From contig DATMIH010000040.1 in assembly GCA_035554595.1 (NCBI GenBank), forward strand, positions 1 through 19,633: DNA of 19,633 nucleotides, read 5' to 3'. Each line of letters opens with the position of its first letter. Positions within the stretch are counted from its first letter, which is position 1. The notes beneath the pieces were generated by a model. It was not told where the DNA came from. It saw nothing but the letters and a program-made list of their open reading frames with translations, and did not search any database. The stretch comes from VRUE01 sp035554595 (GTDB lineage: Bacteria > Actinomycetota > Thermoleophilia > Solirubrobacterales > 70-9). A program made the translations under genes and the position numbers. Of the stretch, positions 1-6,098 are shown in pieces.

Positions 1-1
1 C

Positions 2-538
2 GACTGCAACCTCGGCTCGAAGCTGACGATGAAGTACCCCTCGATCTACCTGCTCGGGCCCGAAGCCCACGGCGAGATCCTCTCGATCGCCTTCGCCGGC
101 GACGGCCAGCACCAGGACGCCGGCGGCAAGATCATCCACGCGGCGCCGCGCACCTCGTCCTCGATCTTCTCCAAGTCGATCTCCAAGGACGGCGGCCGAG
201 CGACCTACCGCGGCCTGCTCGAAATCGCCGACGGGGCGACCGAGTCGCGCTCCAAGGTCGTCTGCGACGCACTGCTGCTCGACGAGGACTCGCGCTCGGA
301 CACTTACCCGACGATCCGCATCGACGAGAACGACGCCAACGTCGGCCACGAGGCGACCGTCTCCAAGATCGGCGACGAGCAGCTCTTCTACCTGCAGAGC
401 CGCGGCCTCGATGAGGAGGAGGCCTCGAAGATGATCGTCAACGGCTTCATCGAGCCGGTGACCAAAGAGCTGCCGATGGAGTACGCGGTTGAGCTCAACC
501 GGCTGATCGAGCTGCAGATGGAGGGCTCGATTGGCTGA
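2..538 (+). CDS. sufB: SufB, Fe-S cluster scaffold subunit (C-terminal part)
   Basis: This is the C-terminal ~178 residues of SufB; the frame is open at the left edge, so the N-terminus lies outside the window. SufB is the core scaffold of the cytosolic SufBCD complex, which assembles Fe-S clusters with SufC (ATPase) and sulfur delivered by SufS/SufU or SufE. Visible family signatures are KYPSIYLLGPEAHGE, AFAGDGQHQDAGGKI, SKSISKDGGRATYRG, the SRSDTYP stretch, HEATVSKIGDEQLFYLQSRG, and a tail close to the canonical KELPMEYAVELNRLIELQMEG end. The beta-helix core and C-terminal helical hairpin are therefore intact. The stop overlaps the next gene, sufD, by 8 bp, which indicates translational coupling. 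Identification is near certain from family knowledge. Confidence 0.97.
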   Translation, partial: DCNLGSKLTMKYPSIYLLGPEAHGEILSIAFAGDGQHQDAGGKIIHAAPRTSSSIFSKSISKDGGRATYRGLLEIADGATESRSKVVCDALLLDEDSRSDTYPTIRIDENDANVGHEATVSKIGDEQLFYLQSRGLDEEEASKMIVNGFIEPVTKELPMEYAVELNRLIELQMEGSIG

Positions 539-1640
539 GGTAGCGACGCTGCCCCCCCTCCCCGATCAGAAGACGAAGGGGTGGGAATTCACCGACCTGT
601 CCGGTCTCGATCTCGATTCGTATGAGCCTGGCTCGGCCGAGGTATCGTTCGGCTCCGCCGGCGGCGCTGTGATCCTGCCGCTGAAAGAGGCGAGCGAGTC
701 ACGGCCGGAGCTGGTCGAGGGACGGCTCGGCTCGCTGGCACCCGCCGACGATCCCTTCGTCGCGCGCAATGACGACGCCTGGAGCGACGGTGTGCTCGTC
801 CACGTGCCCGCCGGGGTCAAGGTCGAGGAGCCGATCCGAATTGAGGTGCCACTCAGCGAGAACGGCAGTGCGCTCAACTGGCGCACCCTGGTCGTGCTCG
901 AGGAGGGCGCCGAGGCGGAGGTCTGGGAGCACTGGTCCTCTCCGAGCGACGACATCGACGCCCTGCTCAACTCGGTTGTCGAGCTGAGCGTCGGCCAAGC
1001 GGCGACGCTGCGCTACGTCAACACCCAGGACATCTCCGAGTCGGCCTGGATCTTCGCCACCCAGCGCGCTCAAGTCGAGCGCGACGGACGGCTCGACTGG
1101 ACCGCGCTCGGTTTCGGCTCGGCCAACGGCAAGGTACGGATGGAGACCAACCTGGCCGGCCAGGGCTCCGAGGCCCGCGTGACCGGCGGTTACGCCGGTG
1201 GACCGGGACAGCACCTCGACTACGACACCACCCAGGAGCACGCCGCCCCCAACACCAACTCCGACCTCGCCTTCCGCGGCGTCCTTGCTGCCGGCTCGAC
1301 CGCGGTCTGGCGCGGCATGATCCGCGTCGACCCAGGCGCCCAGCAAACCGACGCCTTTCAGGAGAGCCGCAACCTGCTGCTCTCGACCGAGGCCCACGCC
1401 GACGCTATCCCCGGCCTGGAGATCGAAGCCGACGACGTGCGCTGCACTCACGCCGCGGCGGTCGCCCAGGTCGATCGCGAGCAGCTCTTCTACCTCACTT
1501 CGCGCGGGCTCGGCGAGGCCGAGGCAAAGTCGCTGATCATCGAAGGCTTCCTCGAGTCCCTGGTCGAACGGCTGGCCGAGGGCCCGGTGCGCGAGGAGAT
1601 CTCCGCCGCGCTCGAGCGCCGCCTCGCCGAGATCCTCTAG
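531..1640 (+). CDS. sufD: SufD, Fe-S cluster assembly protein
   Basis: This 369-aa protein is the SufD partner of SufB in the SufBC2D scaffold complex. It begins with TTG inside the end of sufB (8-bp overlap), giving MAEVATLPPLPD; this start is favoured because it allows coupling and yields the usual KGWEFTDL motif near residue 16. The beta-helix core runs from about residue 90 to 290. The C-terminal family signature is CTHAAAVAQVDREQLFYLTSRG followed by EAEAKSLIIEGFLESLVERL; the His in CTHAA aligns by eye with the conserved SufD histidine implicated in cluster formation. Normal length for actinobacterial SufD. The next gene downstream on this strand is far away, so within the window the operon ends here; sufC and sufS are presumably outside or elsewhere. 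Confidence 0.95.
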   Translation: MAEVATLPPLPDQKTKGWEFTDLSGLDLDSYEPGSAEVSFGSAGGAVILPLKEASESRPELVEGRLGSLAPADDPFVARNDDAWSDGVLVHVPAGVKVEEPIRIEVPLSENGSALNWRTLVVLEEGAEAEVWEHWSSPSDDIDALLNSVVELSVGQAATLRYVNTQDISESAWIFATQRAQVERDGRLDWTALGFGSANGKVRMETNLAGQGSEARVTGGYAGGPGQHLDYDTTQEHAAPNTNSDLAFRGVLAAGSTAVWRGMIRVDPGAQQTDAFQESRNLLLSTEAHADAIPGLEIEADDVRCTHAAAVAQVDREQLFYLTSRGLGEAEAKSLIIEGFLESLVERLAEGPVREEISAALERRLAEIL

Positions 1641-1656
1641 CCCCTCCGCGCTCCGC

Positions 1657-1791
1657 CTAATCCTCTTCGCGCTTCTTACGGCGTTCGGCGAGCGTCGACC
1701 TGGCCAGCGAGACGACCACGATCAGCACCGGCGGCAGGTAGAGGACCCAGAGCCAGTGACCGGCGTGGGCCAGCGGGATCAGGACGGCCAT
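1657..1791 (-). CDS. 44-aa single-span membrane peptide
   Basis: A short frame encodes a 44-residue protein starting MAVLIPLAHAGHWLWVLYLP and ending in a strongly charged RRKKREED tail. One hydrophobic segment (about residues 14-30) is followed by a basic-acidic cytoplasmic tail, so a type of single-span inner-membrane peptide is predicted. A CTGGGG stretch just upstream of the ATG could act as a weak ribosome site. Its N-terminal PLAHA matches the PLAHA near the start of the 465-aa membrane protein encoded upstream on the same strand (stop at 1975), which suggests that the two are functionally linked. No family name is known to me. The main doubt is its small size; the composition (hydrophobic core, then charged tail) is far from random. 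Confidence 0.6.
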   Translation of the reverse strand: MAVLIPLAHAGHWLWVLYLPPVLIVVVSLARSTLAERRKKREED

Positions 1792-1812
1792 GTCCCCAGT
1801 ATGAACTGCTTA

Positions 1813-1852
1813 GCACCGAGACCGTCGGCCTTGCGAGCAACGGTCCCGGTGC
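1813..1852 (-). repeat. 12-bp inverted repeat (hairpin) upstream of the 44-aa peptide
   Basis: Arms at 1813-1824 and 1841-1852 are complementary over 12 bp with one mismatch. In minus-strand RNA the mismatch becomes a G-U pair, so the hairpin is better formed in the transcript of the flanking minus-strand genes. The loop is 16 nt. There is no U-tract after it, so a simple intrinsic terminator is not supported. It may be an attenuating or processing hairpin in the 183-bp spacer between the 465-aa gene and the 44-aa peptide. Another weaker stem with a TGAG loop lies at about 1877-1895. Confidence 0.45.
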
Positions 1853-1974
1853 AAGGGAGAGGGAGAGTCAAGTACTAGGACTCATCCTTAGTAAACCACT
1901 TCGTACAGAGCCTGCATCAGTAAAAAACCCTGCTTAACGGTTATTTCATCTGCACTTTTCGCAAAAAGCGGAAA

Positions 1975-3372
1975 CTAGCCATTGCCGACCGACAGTAGGT
2001 AAAGGCCGAAACAGGTAAACGCGACCATGACGGCGAGCATCCAGTACTGCGAGCGGGCGGCCTGTTTGTAGTCGCCCCAGTAGGCGGTGGCGCGGTCGTG
2101 GGCAAGGGTGAGGCCGACGACGTGGCCGATGACGAGCGCCCCGACCTGTACGTACCAGATTGCGTTGGCGCTGAGGATCTTGAAGTTGATCCCACCCGAG
2201 GCTGTGCCGAAGAGGTTCGTCGTCGCGGTGCCGAGTGGATCGGAGAGCAGATAGGTGAACTGCGCTTGCTCCTGAAAGACGAAAAGGCTGAAGTAATGCG
2301 CCACCAGGTAGGCGAAGGCAATCGGGATCAGGGTGTGGGCGAAGCCGGCCCGCAGTTTGTCGCGCGACGGGGCACCGCGCACGGTGGCCATGCCACGCAC
2401 CCCGATCAGGTAGACCAGGCCAACGCCGACAAAGCAGAGCAACATGAAGATCGTGTCCGCCAGTCGCAAGGAGGTGGTCAGACTGAGTCCGGTTTCCGCC
2501 AGCCATTCGAAGGTTTTGATGATCGCGTTCTTGAAAGCGCCCTCCTGCGCGCCATCGAAGCTGGTGCTGGCGATCGAGGCGATTACCACCGCAGCGGAAC
2601 CCGGCACGGTCGCCCAGTGCGTCGAGGCGGACAGCGGCAGGCGCCGGCCGAGCCGTCCATCTCGCACGCCAAAAGCCCCGAGCTGGGAGAACATGCCGAA
2701 GTAGACGGAGAACACCTCCCCCGTTTGACACCACTTCTCGACCCCAAAGAGGGTCATCATCACCAGCGTGTAGAGGCTGTAGATGAGCGCCGCGATACCG
2801 GCCGAGTGGGGCGCAAGCCCCACCGCCACTCCACCGCTCGCCCCGTACACAACCTCTAGCCAGACTACGGCAAGCAGGGTGATAGCGGCGGGCCAGCGAC
2901 CAAGCCGCTCCGGGTACTTGAGATGAGCAGGGGGCTGCCCCGCGATCAGGGTGAAGGCGCCGCCGATCACCCGAGCGACGGCGCGCCAGGGGTTGAACGG
3001 ACGGAAGACGTCGCCAAAGACCACGCTGAACAGTGGAAAGCCCAACCAGGCAGTGACATAGAGGAAGGTCAGGGCGAAGTTGCGGTCGGGAGCTTCGGTG
3101 CCCTTCAGGCCTGCGTAGATCGAGAGACCGAGAAAGAACACCCCGATCGCACCGCAAAGAATTTGGACCGGGATGCTGAGCAGGGTCGCTGAGAAGCGCT
3201 CGCTGAGTGGTCGCCAGCGTTCGTTCTCGAAGCGTGGTTTGCGCCACGCTGCCGAGAGGGCAAAGAAGGAAATAATCAAGACAATCGACGCCCCCCAGGC
3301 GAAGAGCCAGGCGGGAATCGGCAGGTCCTTGCGCGCGACCAGCGCGTGCGCGAGCGGCAGGAAGAAACTCAT
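1975..3372 (-). CDS. Polytopic membrane protein, probable metal/redox-linked cluster
   Basis: This 465-aa protein is almost entirely hydrophobic, with about ten predicted transmembrane segments, starting MSFFLPLAHALVARKDLPIP. Landmarks include DVFRPFNPWRAV (loop after the third or fourth span), KYPERLGRWPA, and FGMFSQLGAFG. The ATG overlaps the stop of the cupredoxin-like gene by 4 bp (ATGA), so the two are translationally coupled and are likely to work together. From memory, related actinobacterial proteins are sometimes labelled 'fenitrothion hydrolase'. I see no hydrolase motif and regard that label as unproven. A role in handling copper or another redox cofactor is an inference from the cupredoxin neighbour. 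It stops with TAG, followed by a noncoding spacer and then the 44-aa peptide. Confidence 0.85.
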   Translation of the reverse strand: MSFFLPLAHALVARKDLPIPAWLFAWGASIVLIISFFALSAAWRKPRFENERWRPLSERFSATLLSIPVQILCGAIGVFFLGLSIYAGLKGTEAPDRNFALTFLYVTAWLGFPLFSVVFGDVFRPFNPWRAVARVIGGAFTLIAGQPPAHLKYPERLGRWPAAITLLAVVWLEVVYGASGGVAVGLAPHSAGIAALIYSLYTLVMMTLFGVEKWCQTGEVFSVYFGMFSQLGAFGVRDGRLGRRLPLSASTHWATVPGSAAVVIASIASTSFDGAQEGAFKNAIIKTFEWLAETGLSLTTSLRLADTIFMLLCFVGVGLVYLIGVRGMATVRGAPSRDKLRAGFAHTLIPIAFAYLVAHYFSLFVFQEQAQFTYLLSDPLGTATTNLFGTASGGINFKILSANAIWYVQVGALVIGHVVGLTLAHDRATAYWGDYKQAARSQYWMLAVMVAFTCFGLYLLSVGNG

Positions 3373-3746
3373 GGGTTGACGGTCAGTTCGAGAATCTGTT
3401 CCTTGCGACCCTCGAGCTCGGCCTCAAAGACGCCTTCGATCGTGGCGGGGAAGTCGAAGCTGACCGAGCCACCGGCCTTGACGTCCTTCATGATGTCGTA
3501 GCCGTGCATGTGGACCTCGTCGCTAACGTCGGAGTCCACCTTGAAGCGGACCTGTTCACCCTCGTTGTAGGTCAGATCGGCGATGCCGCCAACGGGTTTG
3601 CCGTGCTTGATCACAATCGTCGTGACCTTGCCGTCGGTGTTGGACGTGGTCTTGCTGCTGTCGTCCTTCTTCAGCACAACCAACAGCACGATCGCGACAA
3701 CGATGACCACAATTCCGGCGACGACGCGCGTGGTGTTCGAATTCAT
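3369..3746 (-). CDS. Membrane-anchored cupredoxin-fold protein
   Basis: A 125-aa protein with an N-terminal membrane anchor (residues ~7-25, VVAGIVVIVVAIVLLVVL) and an extracytoplasmic beta-sandwich domain (~40-125). The EVHMHGYDIMKDVKAGGSVSF stretch and the FPATIEGVFEAEL stretch fit the pattern of cupredoxin-like domains (EVHxHGYD...G.FE.EL). The first His ligand region is present, but the typical C-terminal Cys-x(n)-His-x(n)-Met copper loop is not visible: the domain has no cysteine. It may therefore bind copper weakly or differently, or not at all. The start ATG is preceded by a clear AAGGAG ribosome site at 7 nt spacing (3753-3758), unlike most genes here. It overlaps the downstream membrane gene by 4 bp. 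Confidence 0.85.
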   Translation of the reverse strand: MNSNTTRVVAGIVVIVVAIVLLVVLKKDDSSKTTSNTDGKVTTIVIKHGKPVGGIADLTYNEGEQVRFKVDSDVSDEVHMHGYDIMKDVKAGGSVSFDFPATIEGVFEAELEGRKEQILELTVNP

Positions 3747-3821
3747 TGCTCACTCCTTGGTTCCGGGCACGGCGAAGCCGCGCCAGATTGACCCGCGACG
3801 GGCGCCGCGGACGGCTTGGAC

Positions 3822-4058
3822 CTAGGGAGCGAGCGGCGGTGGGCGCTGGGCGTAGCCGAAGGCGAGCAGGAGTCCGCCGCTGATCGCGTGCGAGCACGGG
3901 ACCCTCGGGCGCCGCTGGCTCTTCGCCGCGCGAGCGCGGGGCCTGGCCCAGATCCGCTCGGAGATCCTGACGATCGCCTTGAAGCCCGGGTAATGGCCGA
4001 ACAGCAGGGAGCCGAGAAGCAGAAAAAGCGGGATCAGCGCCAGGGCGATCTCGAACAT
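3822..4058 (-). CDS. 78-aa small membrane protein
   Basis: This protein starts MFEIALALIPLFLLLGSLLFG, a hydrophobic N-terminal helix that probably acts as an uncleaved anchor. An Arg-rich middle (RIWARPRARAAKSQRRPR) follows, then a second hydrophobic stretch near ISGGLLLAFGYA and a PPPL end. A two-helix hairpin with a positive cytoplasmic loop is predicted. It lies 75 bp upstream of the cupredoxin-like gene on the same strand and is probably the first gene of that cluster. A TAGATT box 9 nt before the ATG and no clear ribosome site suggest a near-leaderless transcript. An overlapping plus-strand frame exists but has a composition typical of antisense shadow. The family is not recognised by name. 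Confidence 0.65.
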   Translation of the reverse strand: MFEIALALIPLFLLLGSLLFGHYPGFKAIVRISERIWARPRARAAKSQRRPRVPCSHAISGGLLLAFGYAQRPPPLAP

Positions 4059-4067
4059 TGCTCTGAA

Positions 4068-4073
4068 AATCTA
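4068..4073 (-). promoter_or_regulatory. -10 box TAGATT of the 78-aa gene
   Basis: TAGATT on the minus strand ends 9 nt before the ATG at 4058. This fits the TANNNT-before-start pattern repeated in this window. No -35 match was found at the expected spacing. It faces the TAACGT box of the divergent gene. Confidence 0.45.
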
Positions 4074-4099
4074 GCGGAGTTCATCTAACCGCCAGCTAA

Positions 4100-4105
4100 T
4101 AACGT
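4100..4105 (+). promoter_or_regulatory. -10 box TAACGT of the DipZ-like gene
   Basis: TAACGT ends 8 nt before the ATG at 4114, and there is no Shine-Dalgarno sequence in between. This predicts a transcript starting at or within two nucleotides of the start codon. Confidence 0.45.
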
Positions 4106-4113
4106 TCGCATCG

Positions 4114-4923
4114 ATGCGCCCCGAACGCGACAACATCGCCGCCCCCGACCTCTCTGATGAGATTGTCTGGGTAGGCGAGCAGCCACAGTCGATGCCGGCC
4201 TTGACTGCCGACGGCCCGGTTCTCGTCCACTTCCTCGACTTCGCTCAGCTCAACAGCGTTCGCACCCTCCCCTACCTGGTCGAGTGGGACAGCCGCTACC
4301 GCGAGGCCGGTCTGACAACGCTGGGAGTACAGGCGCCGCGCTTTCCTTTTGGCTCGGATCCCAATCGGGTTTCCGCCGGCCTAGCCGATCTCGGTGTCAC
4401 CTTTCCGGTCGCGATCGACGCCGAGCGCGAGCTCTGGCTCTCATATGGCTGCGAGGGCTGGCCCAGCCTCTTCCTCTGGACAAACGGTGGCGCGCTGAGC
4501 TGGTTCCACTTCGGCGAGGGCGAATACCTCGGCACCGAGATGGCGATCCAGGAAGAGCTGCGCGAGCTCGACGCCCTGCGCTCGCTGCCGGAGCCGATGG
4601 ACGCACTGCGACCCAGCGACTCGCCGGGCGCCAAGGTCATGCCCCCCACGCCCGAGATCTTCCCCGGCGGCTCCTGGGAGCAGCCCTGGATTGGGGGCGA
4701 ACTGGAGCTCGACTACGAAGCCGGCGGCGCCCATGCGACCGTCGAGGGCCAGGGCACGCTCACGGTGACCATCGACGGCACGGATACGCGACGGCTCGAG
4801 ATCGACGGCGCGCGCCTCTACACGCTTGCCGAGCACAAGCGCCACGAGGCCCACCACCTCAAACTTGTGCCCTCCTCGGGCCTCCGCATCTGGTCCGTGA
4901 GCTTCGCCGCCGGCATCCCGTAG
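4114..4923 (+). CDS. DipZ-like thioredoxin-fold protein lacking CxxC
   Basis: A 269-aa protein with no signal peptide. Residues ~30-150 resemble the thioredoxin/TlpA-like domain of DipZ proteins: RTLPYLVEWDSRYREAGLTT, GVQAPRFPFG, a YGCEGWPSLFLW core strand, and HFGEGEYLGTEMAIQEEL. Residues ~180-268 match the beta-rich C-terminal domain seen in DipZ (GGSWEQPWIGGELELDYEAG through RLYTLAEHK). In DipZ the active site reads roughly SCINCLRTLPYL; here the equivalent is QLNSVRTLPYL, so both catalytic cysteines are gone. Thiol-disulfide exchange by the classical mechanism is therefore unlikely. The membrane CcdA-like domain of full DipZ is also absent. It is divergent from the cupredoxin cluster and convergent with ispH. 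Confidence 0.8.
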   Translation: MRPERDNIAAPDLSDEIVWVGEQPQSMPALTADGPVLVHFLDFAQLNSVRTLPYLVEWDSRYREAGLTTLGVQAPRFPFGSDPNRVSAGLADLGVTFPVAIDAERELWLSYGCEGWPSLFLWTNGGALSWFHFGEGEYLGTEMAIQEELRELDALRSLPEPMDALRPSDSPGAKVMPPTPEIFPGGSWEQPWIGGELELDYEAGGAHATVEGQGTLTVTIDGTDTRRLEIDGARLYTLAEHKRHEAHHLKLVPSSGLRIWSVSFAAGIP

Positions 4924-4926
4924 TCA

Positions 4927-5015
4927 GGAGGGCGGGGACCTCTCCAACGGGCGGATACTCAAAATGCCGGCCTAATTAGGCCGGCATTTGGACGGTGGAG
5001 AGGTCCCCGCCCTCC
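4927..5015. repeat. Nested inverted repeat filling the convergent gap
   Basis: Two perfect 20-bp arms (4927-4946, ggagggcggggacctctcca; its exact reverse complement at 4996-5015) enclose a separate perfect palindrome at 4962-4989. The element occupies nearly the whole gap between the stop of the DipZ-like gene (4923) and the stop of ispH (5017). Either transcript could fold into a long two-tier hairpin with an asymmetric internal loop (15 nt and 6 nt). Confidence 0.9.
4962..4989. terminator. Bidirectional palindromic terminator
   Basis: A perfect 28-bp palindrome centred on AATT has a GC-rich stem (GCCGGCCT / AGGCCGGC) flanked by AAA on one side and TTT on the other. It lies between two convergent genes, so it is a likely bidirectional intrinsic terminator for both. 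The U-tract is short (ATTTG on the plus strand, ATTTTG on the minus). Confidence 0.75.
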
Positions 5016-5016
5016 C

Positions 5017-5988
5017 CTACGCCGAAGCCGCCGCCGAAGCTTCCCGAATCTCCTTCGGAAGCATGAACCGCACGTCCTCGTGGACCGTGCGCAGCTCGGA
5101 GACGTCCTCGGCTCCGCGTTCGCGGAAGAGCTCGACGAGGCGCTCAACCAGCTCCTCGGGGGCGCTGGCGCCGGAGGTAATGCCGACGGTATCGACACCC
5201 TCCAGCCACTCCTCCTCGACCTGGGTGTGGTTGTCGATCAGGTGCGAGGCGGCGCCGTGTTCGCGGGCGACCTCGACCAGGCGGTTCGAGTTCGACGAGT
5301 TGGTCGAGCCGATGACGAGGACCAGGTCGCACTCACGGGCGAGCTGCTTGACCGCGATCTGGCGGTTGGTCGTCGCGTAACAGATGTCATCTGACTTGGA
5401 GCTGACGATTCCCGGGAACTTGGCCCGCAGAGCGGCGATCACCTCCGCCGTCTCGTCGACCGAGAGCGTGGTCTGGGTGATGAAGGCAACCTTGGCCGGA
5501 TCGGCGACCTCAAGGCTCTCGACTTCGTCCGCGGTTTCGATCAGGACGATGCTGTCGGGCGCCTCGCCGGTCGTCCCTTCGACCTCCTCGTGGCCGGCGT
5601 GGCCGATCATCACGATCGTGTAGCCCTCGGCGGCAAAGCGGCGGGCCGAGACGTGGACCTTGGTTACCAGCGGACAGGTAGCGTCGATCGTGCGCAGCTT
5701 GCGCGCGGCGGCGTTGTCATGGACCGCCGGGGCGACGCCGTGGGCGGAGAAGACGACCATCTCGCCCTCGGGCACCTCGGTCTCCTGCTCGACGAAGATC
5801 GCGCCCCGCTTGGCCAGCTCCTCGACCACGTGCTTGTTGTGGACGATCTCCTTGCGCACGTAGACCGGGGCGCCGTGGAGCTCGAGCGCGCGCTCGACCG
5901 TCTGCACGGCACGGTCGACCCCAGCGCAGTATCCGCGCGGGGCGGCAAGCAGGACCCGTTTCGGGGCCCCGGTGGCGAGCGAGGGCAT
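5017..5988 (-). CDS. ispH: IspH, 4-hydroxy-3-methylbut-2-enyl diphosphate reductase
   Basis: A 323-aa enzyme of the last step of the MEP isoprenoid pathway; it reduces HMBPP to IPP and DMAPP using a [4Fe-4S] cluster. The three cluster cysteines are all present: Cys21 in PRGYCAGVDRA, Cys105 in IDATCPLVTK, and Cys203 in DDICYATTNRQ. The substrate-site motifs SAHGVAP, GHEEVEGT, and TQTTLS are also intact, as is the SSNSNRL stretch near the C-terminus. The frame is open upstream to 6105, but I choose ATG at 5988 (MPSLATG): a TACTCT box sits exactly 6 nt before it, and the longer N-terminus has no family counterpart. An ATG at 6012 with a GGAG-rich upstream is the alternative. It is divergent from the WS/DGAT gene. 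Confidence 0.96.
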   Translation of the reverse strand: MPSLATGAPKRVLLAAPRGYCAGVDRAVQTVERALELHGAPVYVRKEIVHNKHVVEELAKRGAIFVEQETEVPEGEMVVFSAHGVAPAVHDNAAARKLRTIDATCPLVTKVHVSARRFAAEGYTIVMIGHAGHEEVEGTTGEAPDSIVLIETADEVESLEVADPAKVAFITQTTLSVDETAEVIAALRAKFPGIVSSKSDDICYATTNRQIAVKQLARECDLVLVIGSTNSSNSNRLVEVAREHGAASHLIDNHTQVEEEWLEGVDTVGITSGASAPEELVERLVELFRERGAEDVSELRTVHEDVRFMLPKEIREASAAASA

Positions 5989-5994
5989 ATCTGC

Positions 5995-6000
5995 AGAGTA
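5995..6000 (-). promoter_or_regulatory. -10 box TACTCT deciding the ispH start
   Basis: TACTCT on the minus strand ends 6 nt before the ATG at 5988, which places transcription start on the A of the ATG. No ribosome site lies between. This supports the short form of IspH. Confidence 0.55.
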
Positions 6001-6086
6001 GCCGGGCGCCATCTCCTCCGCTCCCGCGAGGACGTGCTTATGACAACCGGCGATCACACGTCCTCGCTCCCGCGTCCGGGGATGGC

Positions 6087-6092
6087 TAGCCT
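6087..6092 (+). promoter_or_regulatory. -10 box TAGCCT of the WS/DGAT gene
   Basis: TAGCCT ends 6 nt before the ATG at 6099. The intervening TGCGGG is not a convincing ribosome site, so a leaderless mRNA is predicted. Confidence 0.5.
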
Positions 6093-6098
6093 TGCGGG

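Noticed and set aside
699..1451. A 250-codon minus-strand frame opposite sufD
   Set aside because: sufD is clearly conserved on the plus strand; the minus product has no family features.
1860..1930. Possible hammerhead-like motif (CTGATGC and GATGAGTCC) on the minus strand
   Set aside because: The conserved core CTGATGA and the GAAA element are not both present in the right order, so no ribozyme is supported.
1946..3247. A 433-codon minus-strand frame overlapping the 465-aa membrane protein
   Set aside because: The composition is Arg-rich and non-membrane; the 465-aa frame has clean hydrophobic spans and couples to the upstream cupredoxin-like gene.
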